From Bog-473 sp963821755 (GTDB taxonomy: Bacteria > Actinomycetota > Acidimicrobiia > Acidimicrobiales > RAAP-2), in contig CAWGEX010000004.1 in the NCBI GenBank assembly GCA_963821755.1, positions 1 through 64,000 on the forward strand: a stretch of DNA of 64,000 nt. Reading direction: 5' to 3'. Shown here one piece after another: positions 1-8,653 of the stretch. The first letter of the stretch is position 1. Each line of letters begins with the position of its first letter. A program made the position numbers and the translations under genes. Under the pieces are notes generated by a model. That model did not search any database. It was given only the letters and a program-made list of their open reading frames with translations, and was not told where the DNA came from.

Positions 1-2458
1 GGAACGGCTTCATCAGGACCCATCGCTCGCAGCCGATTGGTTCGACATCACCGCCGGTAAAGAATACCACTGGGAACGAGGGTCGCCGTGCCCGCACGGA
101 ATTCGCGAGTTCCATGCCGTTCATGCCGGGCATCGCAAAATCGACCAGGAGAACGGTTCCAGGCCCCGGTCGATCAGGCGGATTGCTTCGCCGCCACTTT
201 CCGCCGCGACGACACCGGTATCCATTCGCCGAGAGCATCCCGGATATTGTCTCGCGGCTGTTTGCCTCATCGTCAACCACGAGTACGGTGCCATACCGCT
301 GTCCAGGCGCCAGCGGCTTCAGCGCCTCCGCCGCCTGCAAGTCCAGCGGATTGTCCGGATTTGACGAAGCATCGGCCCCAGCCCTGGGGAAGAAGACGCT
401 GATGGTGGTGCCTCCGCCAACCGCACTTGCAATTTGCACCCCGCCGCCCGATTGGCTGGCTACACCATACACCTACTTAGCCCAAGGCCCGAGCCCTGAC
501 CAGGTGGCTTGGTGGTGAAGAACGGCTCAAACGCGCTGCGCATAACCTCATCGGTCATGCCAGTCCCGGTATCGCTTACCGCCACGACGACGTACTCGCC
601 CGGCGGCAGTTCCGATGGCCGATCAATCTGGTCAACCAAAGCGTTGCGGGTGGCTAGGGTGAGATCGCCCCCATCGGGCATGGCGTCTCGCGCGTTGATC
701 GCGAGATTGAGGATGACATGCTCGATCTGCACCGGATCGACCAGTGCCGGCCACAGATCCTGCTCGAGCTTTGCCTCGGATCGTGTACCGCTGCCGAGCG
801 TGGCGCGCAGCAGGTCGTCCATGCCGCGGACGATTTTGTTCATGTCGGACTGGAACACGCCGCAGCGGCTGCTTGCGTGAGAATGCCAGCAATTGCCGAA
901 CGAGATCGGAGCCGCGGCGTGTGGCTTGAAGAGCATCACTGCGAGGCGGCGACCATTGGTGGAATGCTCGGGAAGTTGGTTGTTCAGCATTTCGGCATCT
1001 CCGCTGATCGCGATCAGCAGGTTGTTGAAGTCATGCGCGACGCCAGCTGTCAGTCTGCCGATCGCCGCCATGGTCTGCGCCTGGTGCAGCCGCTCCTCCG
1101 TCTGACGACGCTCGGTAACATCGGTATACAGTGTGACAAAGCCTCCACCCGGTAGCGGATTGCGGCGTATCTCGAGTTGCCGCCCGCTCGGACGAGGCCG
1201 TTCTATCGTACCCATGGTCGCCCCGGAGTGCAGCAGGGCCAGACGCCGGGCGACCTCCGTCTCGACATCGACTGCGCCAAATTCTCCCGCCACAACCTGT
1301 CCGCGTAAGATGTCCTCCATCGGCAAGCCCACGCGCAATATGTCCGTCGGCACCCCGGTGAACTCCGGAAAGCGCTGGTTCCATGCCATCAAGCGGAAAT
1401 CCGCGTCGACCATCATGATGCCGTCGCCCATGCCGGTAATCGGACCTTCGAGAATTTGCGCGCTCGCGCGCGAGCGATTTATGGCGTCGTCTCGCGGCGA
1501 TCTCCTCTCGCAAGAGCAGTGCCGCCATGAGCACCACCAGCAGTGTGATGCCCGCAGCGAACAACAGGGCGTTCTGTTCCCAGACTGCGGCCGCGCGCAT
1601 CGCCTCGGCCCGATCTACGCCCGCCACCACTTTCAGGTTCCGATCGGGGACCGCAGCGAAGGCATAGATGCGGTCTGTTGCATCCAGCGCCGAACGTCCG
1701 GTCCAACTTCCGTCGGGTGCTCCCTGCATCGCGGCGAACAAAGGTGAGCCGGCAATACTAACGACTGTCCCGGATTGCGTCGGATCCGAAGAGTTCACGC
1801 ATCCCCCGTGCTGCTCACCACAGCGACAAGGCCTTGGCCGCCCAGATCGACCTCGTGCGTGAACCGCAAGAGCGAATTCATGCTGTACGATGCAGCGATG
1901 ACGCCGGCAAACCTGCCGTCGTGGGTGTCCAGACGGCGGACAAGATTGATTTGCCAGGCCTGGGTGACCTGACCCTGGGTGAGGGCGCCCACGAACATCC
2001 TGCCGTCGTCGTTCAGAAATGCCGCCTCGTAGCGAAAATAGTCACGACCGCTCACGTCCGTGCCGAGGATGGCGGCGCGAGTGCTTGAGCGGACGATTCC
2101 CTGATCGTCCGCGATGAAAATGTGGAGCGAGACATCATTCAGCGCGACCACCTGCCCGGACCGTGCGGCCATATCGAAATTCGTCGGATCGCGCTGCCAT
2201 TCATATTCGAGGATGCGCAGTGTCTGATCGAGCGTCAGCAGTTCGCGTCGCAGCAACTCCTCCAAAGCCAGGGCTCTGCCGACAATTTCCGCCTGAACGC
2301 GCGCCCGCGCCTGGTACGGTGGGCCACGATGGCGTCGCGGGCGCCGATCCAGGTCAGCGCAATCAGGGCCAGGGCCGCGGCGAGGACCAAGACCTGGCCG
2401 AATTCCCGCGGCAGCCAGCACCCCACGCCGTTGGCGGCGGCGGTTCGTTGACCTTCAT
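1..2458 (-). pseudogene. hybrid sensor histidine kinase (dCACHE-PAS-HisKA-HATPase-REC), frameshifted, runs off left edge
   Basis: This is a membrane hybrid kinase read right to left. A first membrane segment lies near 2330-2400, followed by an extracytoplasmic sensor region (about 1800-2300, motif GTDVSGRDYF) and a second membrane segment near 1530-1570. Then come a PAS domain with NQRFPEFTGVP, a HisKA box GVAHDFNNLL near 1030, an N-box LNLAINARDAMPDGG and a G-box SGLGLSRCMV. After that a receiver domain has VLVVDDEAN near 270-300, the phospho-acceptor motif LVDFAMPGMNG near 115-145 and MKPF at the edge. The pieces lie in different frames, with breaks near 2430, 1797, 1450, 900/870, 480 and twice in the receiver. 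I placed the start at an ATG at 2458. It is a decayed gene or error-rich sequence. The architecture resembles alphaproteobacterial kinases and does not fit the rest of the window. Confidence 0.8.
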
Positions 2459-2663
2459 GGCAGCGTTCCGGGCGATCGAACCCTCCTTGGAGTGCAAGTC
2501 ACCTTAGCGTGATATCACATATCGGCTCGCAGATTTATTGCAATCGAGCATGGCCGAGTAAAAAAGCGCCGAGTGGCTGCAAGAACGACTGGATGCCGCC
2601 GCAGTTCGCCCGGTCGAGACGATCGTGCTACGGATTTCCCTCGTGCATCGGAAGAGGCGCCGC

Positions 2664-3709
2664 ATGATCGAGCCCAGGACAACGACCCGGTTCGGCCGGA
2701 TCTACGCGCCTGATGAGGCCTGGCTGGGCAAGGCGCCACGAGAACCGATTCTGGAACCGGATCTGCCGATTATTGATACACACTATCCTCCTGGGACCGT
2801 CCAGATCATCGTTATCTGTTGCACGAATTGCTCACGGACCTGCGAGCGGGCCACAACGTGGTCGCAACCGAGCTCCTGCAGTGCCACGCGATTATCCGCG
2901 CCGCCGGCGCGGAGGAACTGCGCCCGGTTGGCGAAACCGAGTTTGTCGCTGGGATCGCCGCGATGTGCGACAGCGGCATCTTCGGACCGATCCGCGTCGC
3001 AGCCGGGATCGTCGCGTTCGCGGACCTGACATTGGGCGACCGGGTCGAGGAGATATTGCAGGCGCATATCAATGCCGGTAAGGGCCGTTTCCGCGGCATC
3101 CGTCACTCGGGCGGCTGGGACGCCGATCCGATCATCGGCAACAGCTTTGCAGAAACGACCGAGCATTTTTATATGCGGCCGGACTTCCGCGCCGGGCTCG
3201 CCAAGCTCACGGCGAGGGGTCTGTCGTTCGATGCCTGGCTCTATCATCCGCAGCTTGATGAGCTGGTGGATCTGGCGCGCAGCTTTCCGAGCACGAACAT
3301 CATCATGGACCATTGCGGCTGTCCGCTTGGCTATGGGCCGTATGAAGGTCGGCGCGACGAGGTATTCGCGGCCTGGAAGAAGTCGATGACCGCTCTGGCG
3401 CAGTGCCCGAACGTATCGATGAAGCTCGGCGGAATGATGATGCGGCTTGCCGCCTATGACTATAATGCCGTGCCTCGGGCCGCCATCGTCGGCAAACCTG
3501 TGCGAAATGTGGCGGCCCTATATCGAGACCTGCATCGAACTGTTTGGCGCCGAACGTGGCATGTTCGAAAGTAACTTTCCGGTCGACAAAATGGGCATCG
3601 GCTAGGCGCTGTGGAATGCGTTCAAGCGCATCGTCGCGGCGCTTCGGCCAGCGAAAAGCGGGCTCTGTTCAGCGACACGGCACGACGCATTTATCGATTG
3701 GGATCATGA
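2664..3709 (+). pseudogene. amidohydrolase family 2 (TIM-barrel metal-dependent hydrolase), frameshifted
   Basis: The reconstructed product is an amidohydrolase-2 protein (PF04909-type, related to decarboxylases and lactonases). The N-terminus holds PDLPIIDTH, with the first metal-binding His region interrupted near 2785. The long middle part (2819-3480) contains GIRHSGGWD, SFDAWLYHPQL, NIIMDHCG and VSMKLGG, all typical strand-end motifs. The C-terminus, in other frames, gives MFESNFPVDK and then an expected family tail ending ARRIYRLGS at 3709. Breaks occur near 2785, 3480 and 3640, and an in-frame TAG sits at 3604 where a Tyr codon is expected. It lies 4 bases upstream of the methyltransferase. 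As written it cannot give a full protein. Confidence 0.72.
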
Positions 3710-3713
3710 AGCC

Positions 3714-4242
3714 ATGAGCGATACGGCCCACCAGGACCTGATCCTGGACCAGTTCACCCGGCAGGCGACGCCGTTCAGCACCGCCGATACGATTACCGAT
3801 GCGAATGCGCTGCGGATGATCGTCGCGGCCGCTACGCCTGGACCGGGCGATACGGTGCTTGATGTGGCGTGCGGCGGCGGGATCATCGTGTGCGCCTTCG
3901 CCCCGGAGTGAAGCATGCGACCGGGATCGACATGACGCCGGCCATGCTGGACCGCGCCCGTCAGCTACCTGCTCGAGAAGGGCCTGGCGAACGTTTCCTG
4001 GGATCAGGGCGATGTCGGGTCGCTGCCCTATGCGGACGGCGCGTTCGACATCGTAGTGACGCGCTTTTCCATGCACCATTTCCTCGATCCGATCGGCATG
4101 CTGCGCGAGATGGTCCGCGTGTGTGCACCGGGCGGGCGCGTCGTGGTGGTGGACATGTACGCGTCGGAGAATCCGGCCAAGGCGACCGAATGGAACCGGC
4201 TGGAGAAGCTGCGCGATCCGTCGCATGCGCGGTGTCTGACTT
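3714..4242 (+). pseudogene. class I SAM-dependent methyltransferase, frameshifted and cut at its 3' end
   Basis: The start ATG at 3714 follows the amidohydrolase stop closely. Motif I is readable as DTVLDVACGGG, followed by ATGIDMTPAMLDRAR in a second frame. A third frame gives GDVGSLPYADGAFDIV, SMHHFLDP and the post-I segment APGGRVVVVDMYA. Such UbiE/Methyltransf_11 proteins usually run to about 250 residues. This one stops being recognisable after RDPSHARCL near 4235, exactly where the opposing LivF gene is also cut. Frameshifts are near 3905 and 3970. The abrupt end is best read as a sequence junction. Confidence 0.72.
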
Positions 4243-4551
4243 TCAGAGGGTGGCCAGCCGGAGGTTCTCCTCCACGGTCAGCTCCTCGATGATGCCGCGG
4301 CCTTCGGGAACGTGCGCCACGCCGCGGCGGGCGATGATCTCTACGGGTCGCCCCAGGAGCTCCTCGCCGTCGAAGCGGACCGATCCCGATCGCGTGCCGA
4401 CCAGGCCACTGATGGTGCGGAGCAGTGTCGTCTTGCCCGCTCCGTTGGCCCCGAGGACCGCAGTGATGGCACCCGGGCGGGCGGAAAACGTCACCGAGGT
4501 GAGCGCGTTCACCGCCCCGTAGGAGACGCTCAGGTCCTTGACGTCAAGCAT
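4243..4551 (-). pseudogene. livF: branched-chain amino-acid ABC transporter ATPase LivF, N-terminal 102 aa only
   Basis: The 102 residues match the start of LivF. They include an N-terminal DVKDLSVSYGAVNAL, Walker A GANGAGKTT (about residues 34-42) and the Q-loop region HVPEGRGIIEELTVEENL. LivF is normally about 235 residues. Here the reading stops after LRLATL at 4243, so the signature motif, Walker B and H-loop are all missing and the product could not hydrolyse ATP. Its start overlaps the end of livG by 8 bases, as in intact liv operons. The cut coincides with the end of recognisable methyltransferase sequence on the other strand. Confidence 0.82.
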
Positions 4552-5377
4552 CGCCGGACTCCGGGGCGTCGACCGACGAATCGTGGATCTCGTCGCCGAG
4601 GTACGCCGTGGTCACCTCGCTGTTGGACCGAACCACCTCCGGCGTGCCATCGGCGATCACCCGACCGAAGTTCAATACCACCAGCCGATCGCACACCGAC
4701 ATGACCAGGTCCATATGGTGCTCGACGACCAGGACACCCATCCGATCGCTCAGACTCCGGATGAGCGTCGCCAGGTCATCGATCTCAACGTTGGAGAGCC
4801 CGCTGGCCGGCTCATCGAGCAGGAGCAGGCTCGGCTCCGAGATCAGCACCCGGGCCATCGCCGTGCGCTTTTGAATGGCGTAGGGAAGAACGGCGGGGTG
4901 ATGGTGGGCGTAGCCCCCCACGCCGAGCTCGTCGAGCAGCTCCCGAGCACGGGCCGCGGCCCGTTGCTCCTCCCGACTGGAGCGCCACAGGCCGAGGAAG
5001 GCGGATCCGATGTCCGCCCGCAACCCAGCTTGGGCGCCCGCCATCACGTTCTCCAACACCGTCAGCCCGGCAAAGAGGCCGACGCCCTGCAGCGTCCGGG
5101 CGATCCCGAGCTTGGTCAGACCGTGCGGGTGCACATGCCGCAGTGACGCCCCGTCGTAGGTGACCACTCCCGAGTCGGCCCGTACGAACCCGGAGATGAC
5201 ATTGAAGAGCGTGGTCTTCCCAGCTCCATTCGGCCCGATCACGCCGATGATCTCCCCCTGATCGGCCGACATGGAAACCTGGTCCAGAGCCAGCAGACCC
5301 CCGAAACCCACACTCAACTCGGCGACCCGGAGCGTCTTGCCACCACGCTCGGAGCCGAGCGCGTGGAGCGGACTCAA
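4544..5377 (-). CDS. livG: branched-chain amino-acid ABC transporter ATPase LivG
   Basis: This 277-residue ATPase energises a Liv-type importer together with LivF, LivH/M permeases and a binding protein. Walker A is GPNGAGKTT near residue 48. The family-specific signature region reads LPYAIQKRTAMARVL in place of LSGGQ, followed by Walker B LLLLDEPASGLS and the H-loop VVEHHMDLVM. The C-terminal DGTPEVVRSNSEVTTAYLG is typical of LivG. The gene is complete and translationally coupled to livF. The permease genes are not present: upstream (right) there is only gene-poor DNA, so the operon looks broken on both sides. Confidence 0.88.
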   Translation of the reverse strand: MSPLHALGSERGGKTLRVAELSVGFGGLLALDQVSMSADQGEIIGVIGPNGAGKTTLFNVISGFVRADSGVVTYDGASLRHVHPHGLTKLGIARTLQGVGLFAGLTVLENVMAGAQAGLRADIGSAFLGLWRSSREEQRAAARARELLDELGVGGYAHHHPAVLPYAIQKRTAMARVLISEPSLLLLDEPASGLSNVEIDDLATLIRSLSDRMGVLVVEHHMDLVMSVCDRLVVLNFGRVIADGTPEVVRSNSEVTTAYLGDEIHDSSVDAPESGDA

Positions 5378-5958
5378 CTGAGGTCATCTAAGTCCCGAGG
5401 ACCAAAAGGGACCTACGGCCAAAATGGCACACCCGTTCAGCGGCAATTCCCAACCACCCCCTTGCGGCACATCGAACATTACCGACATTGCAACTCAATT
5501 GCATTGGGTTCGTCATGGACTCGACTCGCCGGTACCGACCATTGGTTGATAATGGCGGTTAGAGCGGGCCCGCTTTCTGGTTTCTGGTAACAACGGACGA
5601 CTCAACGCTCAAGAACTAGCGGTGGAAGCCGCACGAACATTCGTTGGGCTGGCCGGCGCAGGCGATGTGATCCCATCTCGTTTTGTCGGAAGCACCGAAT
5701 GAAAGGCCTCGGAACCTGGATCGCCAGGGAATAGCGGCACGACTCGCTTCAGCTCTTCGATTGGTTCCTCGCCCTCCGGTACACCCGCACCGCGTACGAC
5801 TCCATCAGCACCTAGCGGAACTCCGGCTCTTCAAGGATTAGTTCTGTTCGCGAAACCGTCCACCAGTGCGATTCCAGTCATGTGCGACCTTTCGTTATCG
5901 GGAAGCGTCCGTTCCACGTCATGCCACCATTCCCGCCCCAAATGCATCATGGCACCGA

Positions 5959-6000
5959 GATATGCGGAAACTATGAGCGGATATGCGGAAAGTATGAGCG
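5959..6000 (+). repeat. tandem duplication of a 21-bp unit
   Basis: Two adjacent 21-bp copies (5959-5979 and 5980-6000) differ at one position. Each contains the core ATATGCGGAAA followed by TATGAGCG. They lie about 70 bp left of the hairpin repeat at 6068. They could be a recombinase or regulator binding site; no function can be assigned from sequence alone. Confidence 0.75.
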
Positions 6001-6067
6001 CCCCAGCTTCCGTGATCCGCGCCGGGCTGCACCCGTCGCGACCCCTTTGGCCACGGGTATCCCACTT

Positions 6068-6107
6068 CGCCGGGACGGGGTGCCACCATGCGGCACATCG
6101 GGGACAG
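6068..6107 (+). repeat. 40-bp hairpin repeat, copy 1
   Basis: This 40-bp element begins CGCCGGGACGGGGTGCC and ends GGGGACAG. It contains an inverted repeat GTGCC/GGCAC around a 7-base loop. A second copy at 8533-8572 in the same orientation differs at 3 of 40 positions. The size, hairpin and dispersed duplication resemble REP-type elements or ends of IS200/IS605-like units, but no transposase gene is present nearby. Confidence 0.75.
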
Positions 6108-6270
6108 TCGGGACTGGACTGCGACAGGGTGGATTCCAGAGCAGGCTCTAAACCGGCCCTTAGGGTCACGTAGACAACCGATGGAGATCCGCCTGCCGAA
6201 TCGGGGTCAATTCGGCCCCTATCGTGACGAGGGCTGGATCCCGAGCGAAAATGAAAGGAAGGTGGGCCAG

Positions 6271-7149
6271 ATGGAAACCATCACGCTCAACAATGGGGTT
6301 GAGATACCAGCGCTCGGTTTCGGCGTCTTCCAGACGCCACCTGACGAGACTCGCGATGCTGTGCGGGCTGCTCTCGAATGCGGCTACCGGCACATCGACA
6401 CCGCCGCGGCCTATGGCAACGAGCGCCAGGTAGGCGAGGCGGTGCACGGCTCGGACTTGGTCCGGTCGGAGGTCTTCTTGGAGACCAAAGTGTGGATCAG
6501 CGATTACGGATACTCCGATACGCTGCACGCCTTCGAGAAAAGCGCCCGCAAGCTCGGCGTTGAACAGATCGACCTCCTGATCCTCCATCAGGCGCTGCCC
6601 ACGGCATTCGACCGGACCCTGGAGGCCTACCGTGCCCTGGAGGCGCTCCTGGCTGACGGCAAGGTTTGCTCGATTGGGGTCAGCAACTTCATGGTCGAGC
6701 ACCTCGCGTCCCTCTTAGACCGGGCGAACGTTGTACCGGCGGTCAACCAAATCGAATGTCACCCGTACTTCGCTCAACAGGAAGTACAGAACTTTGGTGC
6801 CGAACACGGCATAGTCACGCAGGCGTGGTCACCCATCGGCGGTATCACCTTCTACCGCGACGGCAATCACACCAGCACTCTCGCAGATCCGGTCATTGGG
6901 AACGTCGCCTCGGCGCACGGGAAGAGCCCCGCTCAGACAATGTTGCGTTGGGGTCTGCAACACGGGCGCTCGGTCATTCCGAAGTCCACCAAGCCCAACC
7001 GCATCGCGGAGAACTTCGAAGTCTTTAGCTTCGAGTTGTCGGATGACGAGATGACCGCGATCGACGCCTTAGACACGGGTCGCCGTGGCGGACCCGAGCC
7101 GGATGCGGTCACCCTCGAGACATTTGGACGCGAAATACCGGAAGCCTGA
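6271..7149 (+). CDS. aldo/keto reductase
   Basis: A 292-residue NADPH-dependent aldo/keto reductase of the 2,5-diketo-gluconate reductase type. The family signature GYRHIDTAAAYGNE carries the catalytic Asp and Tyr, ETKVW the Lys and LLILHQA the His-containing strand. SIGVSNF and the C-terminal cofactor motif VIPKSTKPNRIAEN follow. The ATG at 6271 was chosen because the purine-rich AAAGGAAGG lies 10-15 bases upstream and the alignment begins at METITLNNG; an in-frame extension to 6088 has no family match. It is a cytosolic carbonyl-reducing enzyme of unknown physiological substrate. Confidence 0.9.
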   Translation: METITLNNGVEIPALGFGVFQTPPDETRDAVRAALECGYRHIDTAAAYGNERQVGEAVHGSDLVRSEVFLETKVWISDYGYSDTLHAFEKSARKLGVEQIDLLILHQALPTAFDRTLEAYRALEALLADGKVCSIGVSNFMVEHLASLLDRANVVPAVNQIECHPYFAQQEVQNFGAEHGIVTQAWSPIGGITFYRDGNHTSTLADPVIGNVASAHGKSPAQTMLRWGLQHGRSVIPKSTKPNRIAENFEVFSFELSDDEMTAIDALDTGRRGGPEPDAVTLETFGREIPEA

Positions 7150-7291
7150 GGCTGTCTGGCAGTCGGCTGTCAGGACCTCAACGCAGGTCGGGCCTTCCAA
7201 GAAGAGCCTGGACCGTGCCGGCGTCCCTGCCCCATACGTCGGGTGGGATACGCCGCTAGCGATCAGGCGGGATCAGGTGTAAAGAGCAAAC

Positions 7292-7864
7292 ATGAATCAG
7301 TCCCACATCGACTTCTTGTCGAGCCCGCAATGGACGCAGATGCTCGAAGAGGACCTGTTGCCCTGGCTCGATGCGGCTGGTGATCTCGGTGACGATGTGC
7401 TCGAGATCGGTCCCGGACCAGGGCTTACGACTGATCTTCTCCGCACCCGTATCGCCCATCTCACCGTCGTGGAGATCGATCCTGCGCTGGCTGGGCCGCT
7501 TAAGATGCGCCTCGACGGAACGAATGTCGACGTAATCGAAGGTGACGCCGCCACCTGTGGGTTCGACTCGAACAGATTCTCAGCAGTGACTTGCTTCTCG
7601 GTGCTCCATCACATGCCATCACCGGCTCACCAGGACGATGTGTTCGCCGAGTTAGGCCGTGTGCTCGCCCCTGGTGGCCTGTTCGTGGGTACCGATTCAC
7701 TGGACAACGAAGGGACCCGTGGCGGCCACGTGGACGACACCTTCACACCAGTTGACCCGGACACGTTGGGAAACCGGTTGGAGAGAGCTGGACTCACGCT
7801 GACCAACCTCGACCAGGGCGAGTACCAGTTCCGCTTCGTGGCAACGAACGGAGTGGGCAGCTAA
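7292..7864 (+). CDS. class I SAM-dependent methyltransferase
   Basis: The 190-residue protein has a Rossmann methyltransferase core: motif I VLEIGPGPGLTT (about residues 33-44), acidic motif II VVEIDP, motif III GDAATCGFD and post-motif FSVLHHMPSP, then LAPGGLFVGTDSL. The start ATG at 7292 follows AAAGAG. The substrate cannot be deduced. It lies 142 bp after the aldo/keto reductase in the same direction, with no obvious terminator between, so co-transcription is possible. Confidence 0.85.
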   Translation: MNQSHIDFLSSPQWTQMLEEDLLPWLDAAGDLGDDVLEIGPGPGLTTDLLRTRIAHLTVVEIDPALAGPLKMRLDGTNVDVIEGDAATCGFDSNRFSAVTCFSVLHHMPSPAHQDDVFAELGRVLAPGGLFVGTDSLDNEGTRGGHVDDTFTPVDPDTLGNRLERAGLTLTNLDQGEYQFRFVATNGVGS

Positions 7865-7967
7865 CGAACAGGACGGTTTGCGCCGATCATCCGCTCTCCA
7901 TTCATATTCGGAGACCCTGCCGCCCTAGCCACGTTCGCCGGGCCGAGGGCAGACGATCGCCCATCGG

Positions 7968-8402
7968 TTACCTCGCCCTTGTGAGCAGCAGATCTGTGGC
8001 CTCGTCGGGCACGCCGTCGAAGTAGCGGTCGAGGGCTGCGCCGAACACCGGATCGTGGGGAGCGGCTCGGTGGAAAAGCGTCATCGAGGAACGGAGCTTC
8101 ATGGCGTCGACCGGCCCGAAGATATCGGTAGCCGACACCCCTGAGAGGGCGAGGAGCCGGGACACGGTCTCGTGAAGGCGTGGCCCAAGGACAGGATGGA
8201 CGAGGTACGCTGCGGCCTCATCGAGCGACGCCAGGGCGAAGAACCGTGCTGTGTCGCTCATGCCGAGTCCGGCCAACTGGGGCAAGACGAACCACATCCA
8301 GTGGGACCGTTTGCGTCCGGCGGCCAACTCGTCAAGGGCCTGGGCGAAGATGCCGTTGTCGTCCTGGGCGTCTACGAAGCGCTGGAGATCGTTGACCGTC
8401 AT
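7968..8402 (-). CDS. DUF1810 family protein
   Basis: A 144-residue cytosolic protein with the hallmarks of DUF1810: DLQRFVDAQ at the N-terminus, the conserved KRSHWMWFVLPQLAGLG, then LVHPVLGPRL and the C-terminal FGPVDAMKLRSSMTLF. The biochemical role is unknown, so none is assigned. I prefer the ATG at 8402, where family similarity starts, over an in-frame ATG at 8474. The gene converges on the methyltransferase and lies inside the pair of 40-bp repeats. Confidence 0.85.
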   Translation of the reverse strand: MTVNDLQRFVDAQDDNGIFAQALDELAAGRKRSHWMWFVLPQLAGLGMSDTARFFALASLDEAAAYLVHPVLGPRLHETVSRLLALSGVSATDIFGPVDAMKLRSSMTLFHRAAPHDPVFGAALDRYFDGVPDEATDLLLTRAR

Positions 8403-8532
8403 GTCCTGAGTCTTGCCGCCAGGGAGTAGCGATGACGGCCGGATGTTCAGCGGTTCTCCCACCTTTCCCGACATTGGTCACTTTGCATTACGCCGAGACT
8501 GGGACCTGGATCTGGTGCGGTCTGCCCCCATA

Positions 8533-8572
8533 CGCCGGGACGGGGTGCCACTATGCGGCACCTTGGGGACAG
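8533..8572 (+). repeat. 40-bp hairpin repeat, copy 2
   Basis: This is the second copy of the element at 6068-6107, same orientation, 37 of 40 bases identical. Its hairpin GGTGCC/GGCACC is one pair longer than copy 1. A degenerate relative of its first half (ACGCCGAGACTGGGACC) lies about 45 bp upstream near 8488, so the end may be compound. Together the two copies bracket the aldo/keto reductase, methyltransferase and DUF1810 genes. Confidence 0.75.
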
Positions 8573-8653
8573 AGAATTCATGGCGGCGGGCAGCCCGGTA
8601 TTCGGCAGTACCGAGCGCCTGAACTCGTTGATGCAAGATTCGACTTGACGCTG

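Larger units (their letters stand above)
5378..6270. other. gene-poor region between livG and the aldo/keto reductase
   Basis: No convincing coding sequence is present on either strand; short open frames here lack family similarity and RBS. The stretch contains a 21-bp tandem duplication at 5959-6000 and one copy of a 40-bp hairpin repeat at 6068-6107. The DNA just upstream of livG (5408-5420) resembles half of a DosR-type GGGAC box, but only weakly. The region looks like accessory or decayed DNA. Confidence 0.5.

Noticed and set aside
5408..5420. Possible DosR/DevR box (GGGACCTACGGCC) upstream of livG
   Set aside because: Only one imperfect site, no dosR-like gene with matching context, and the promoter geometry relative to livG is unclear.
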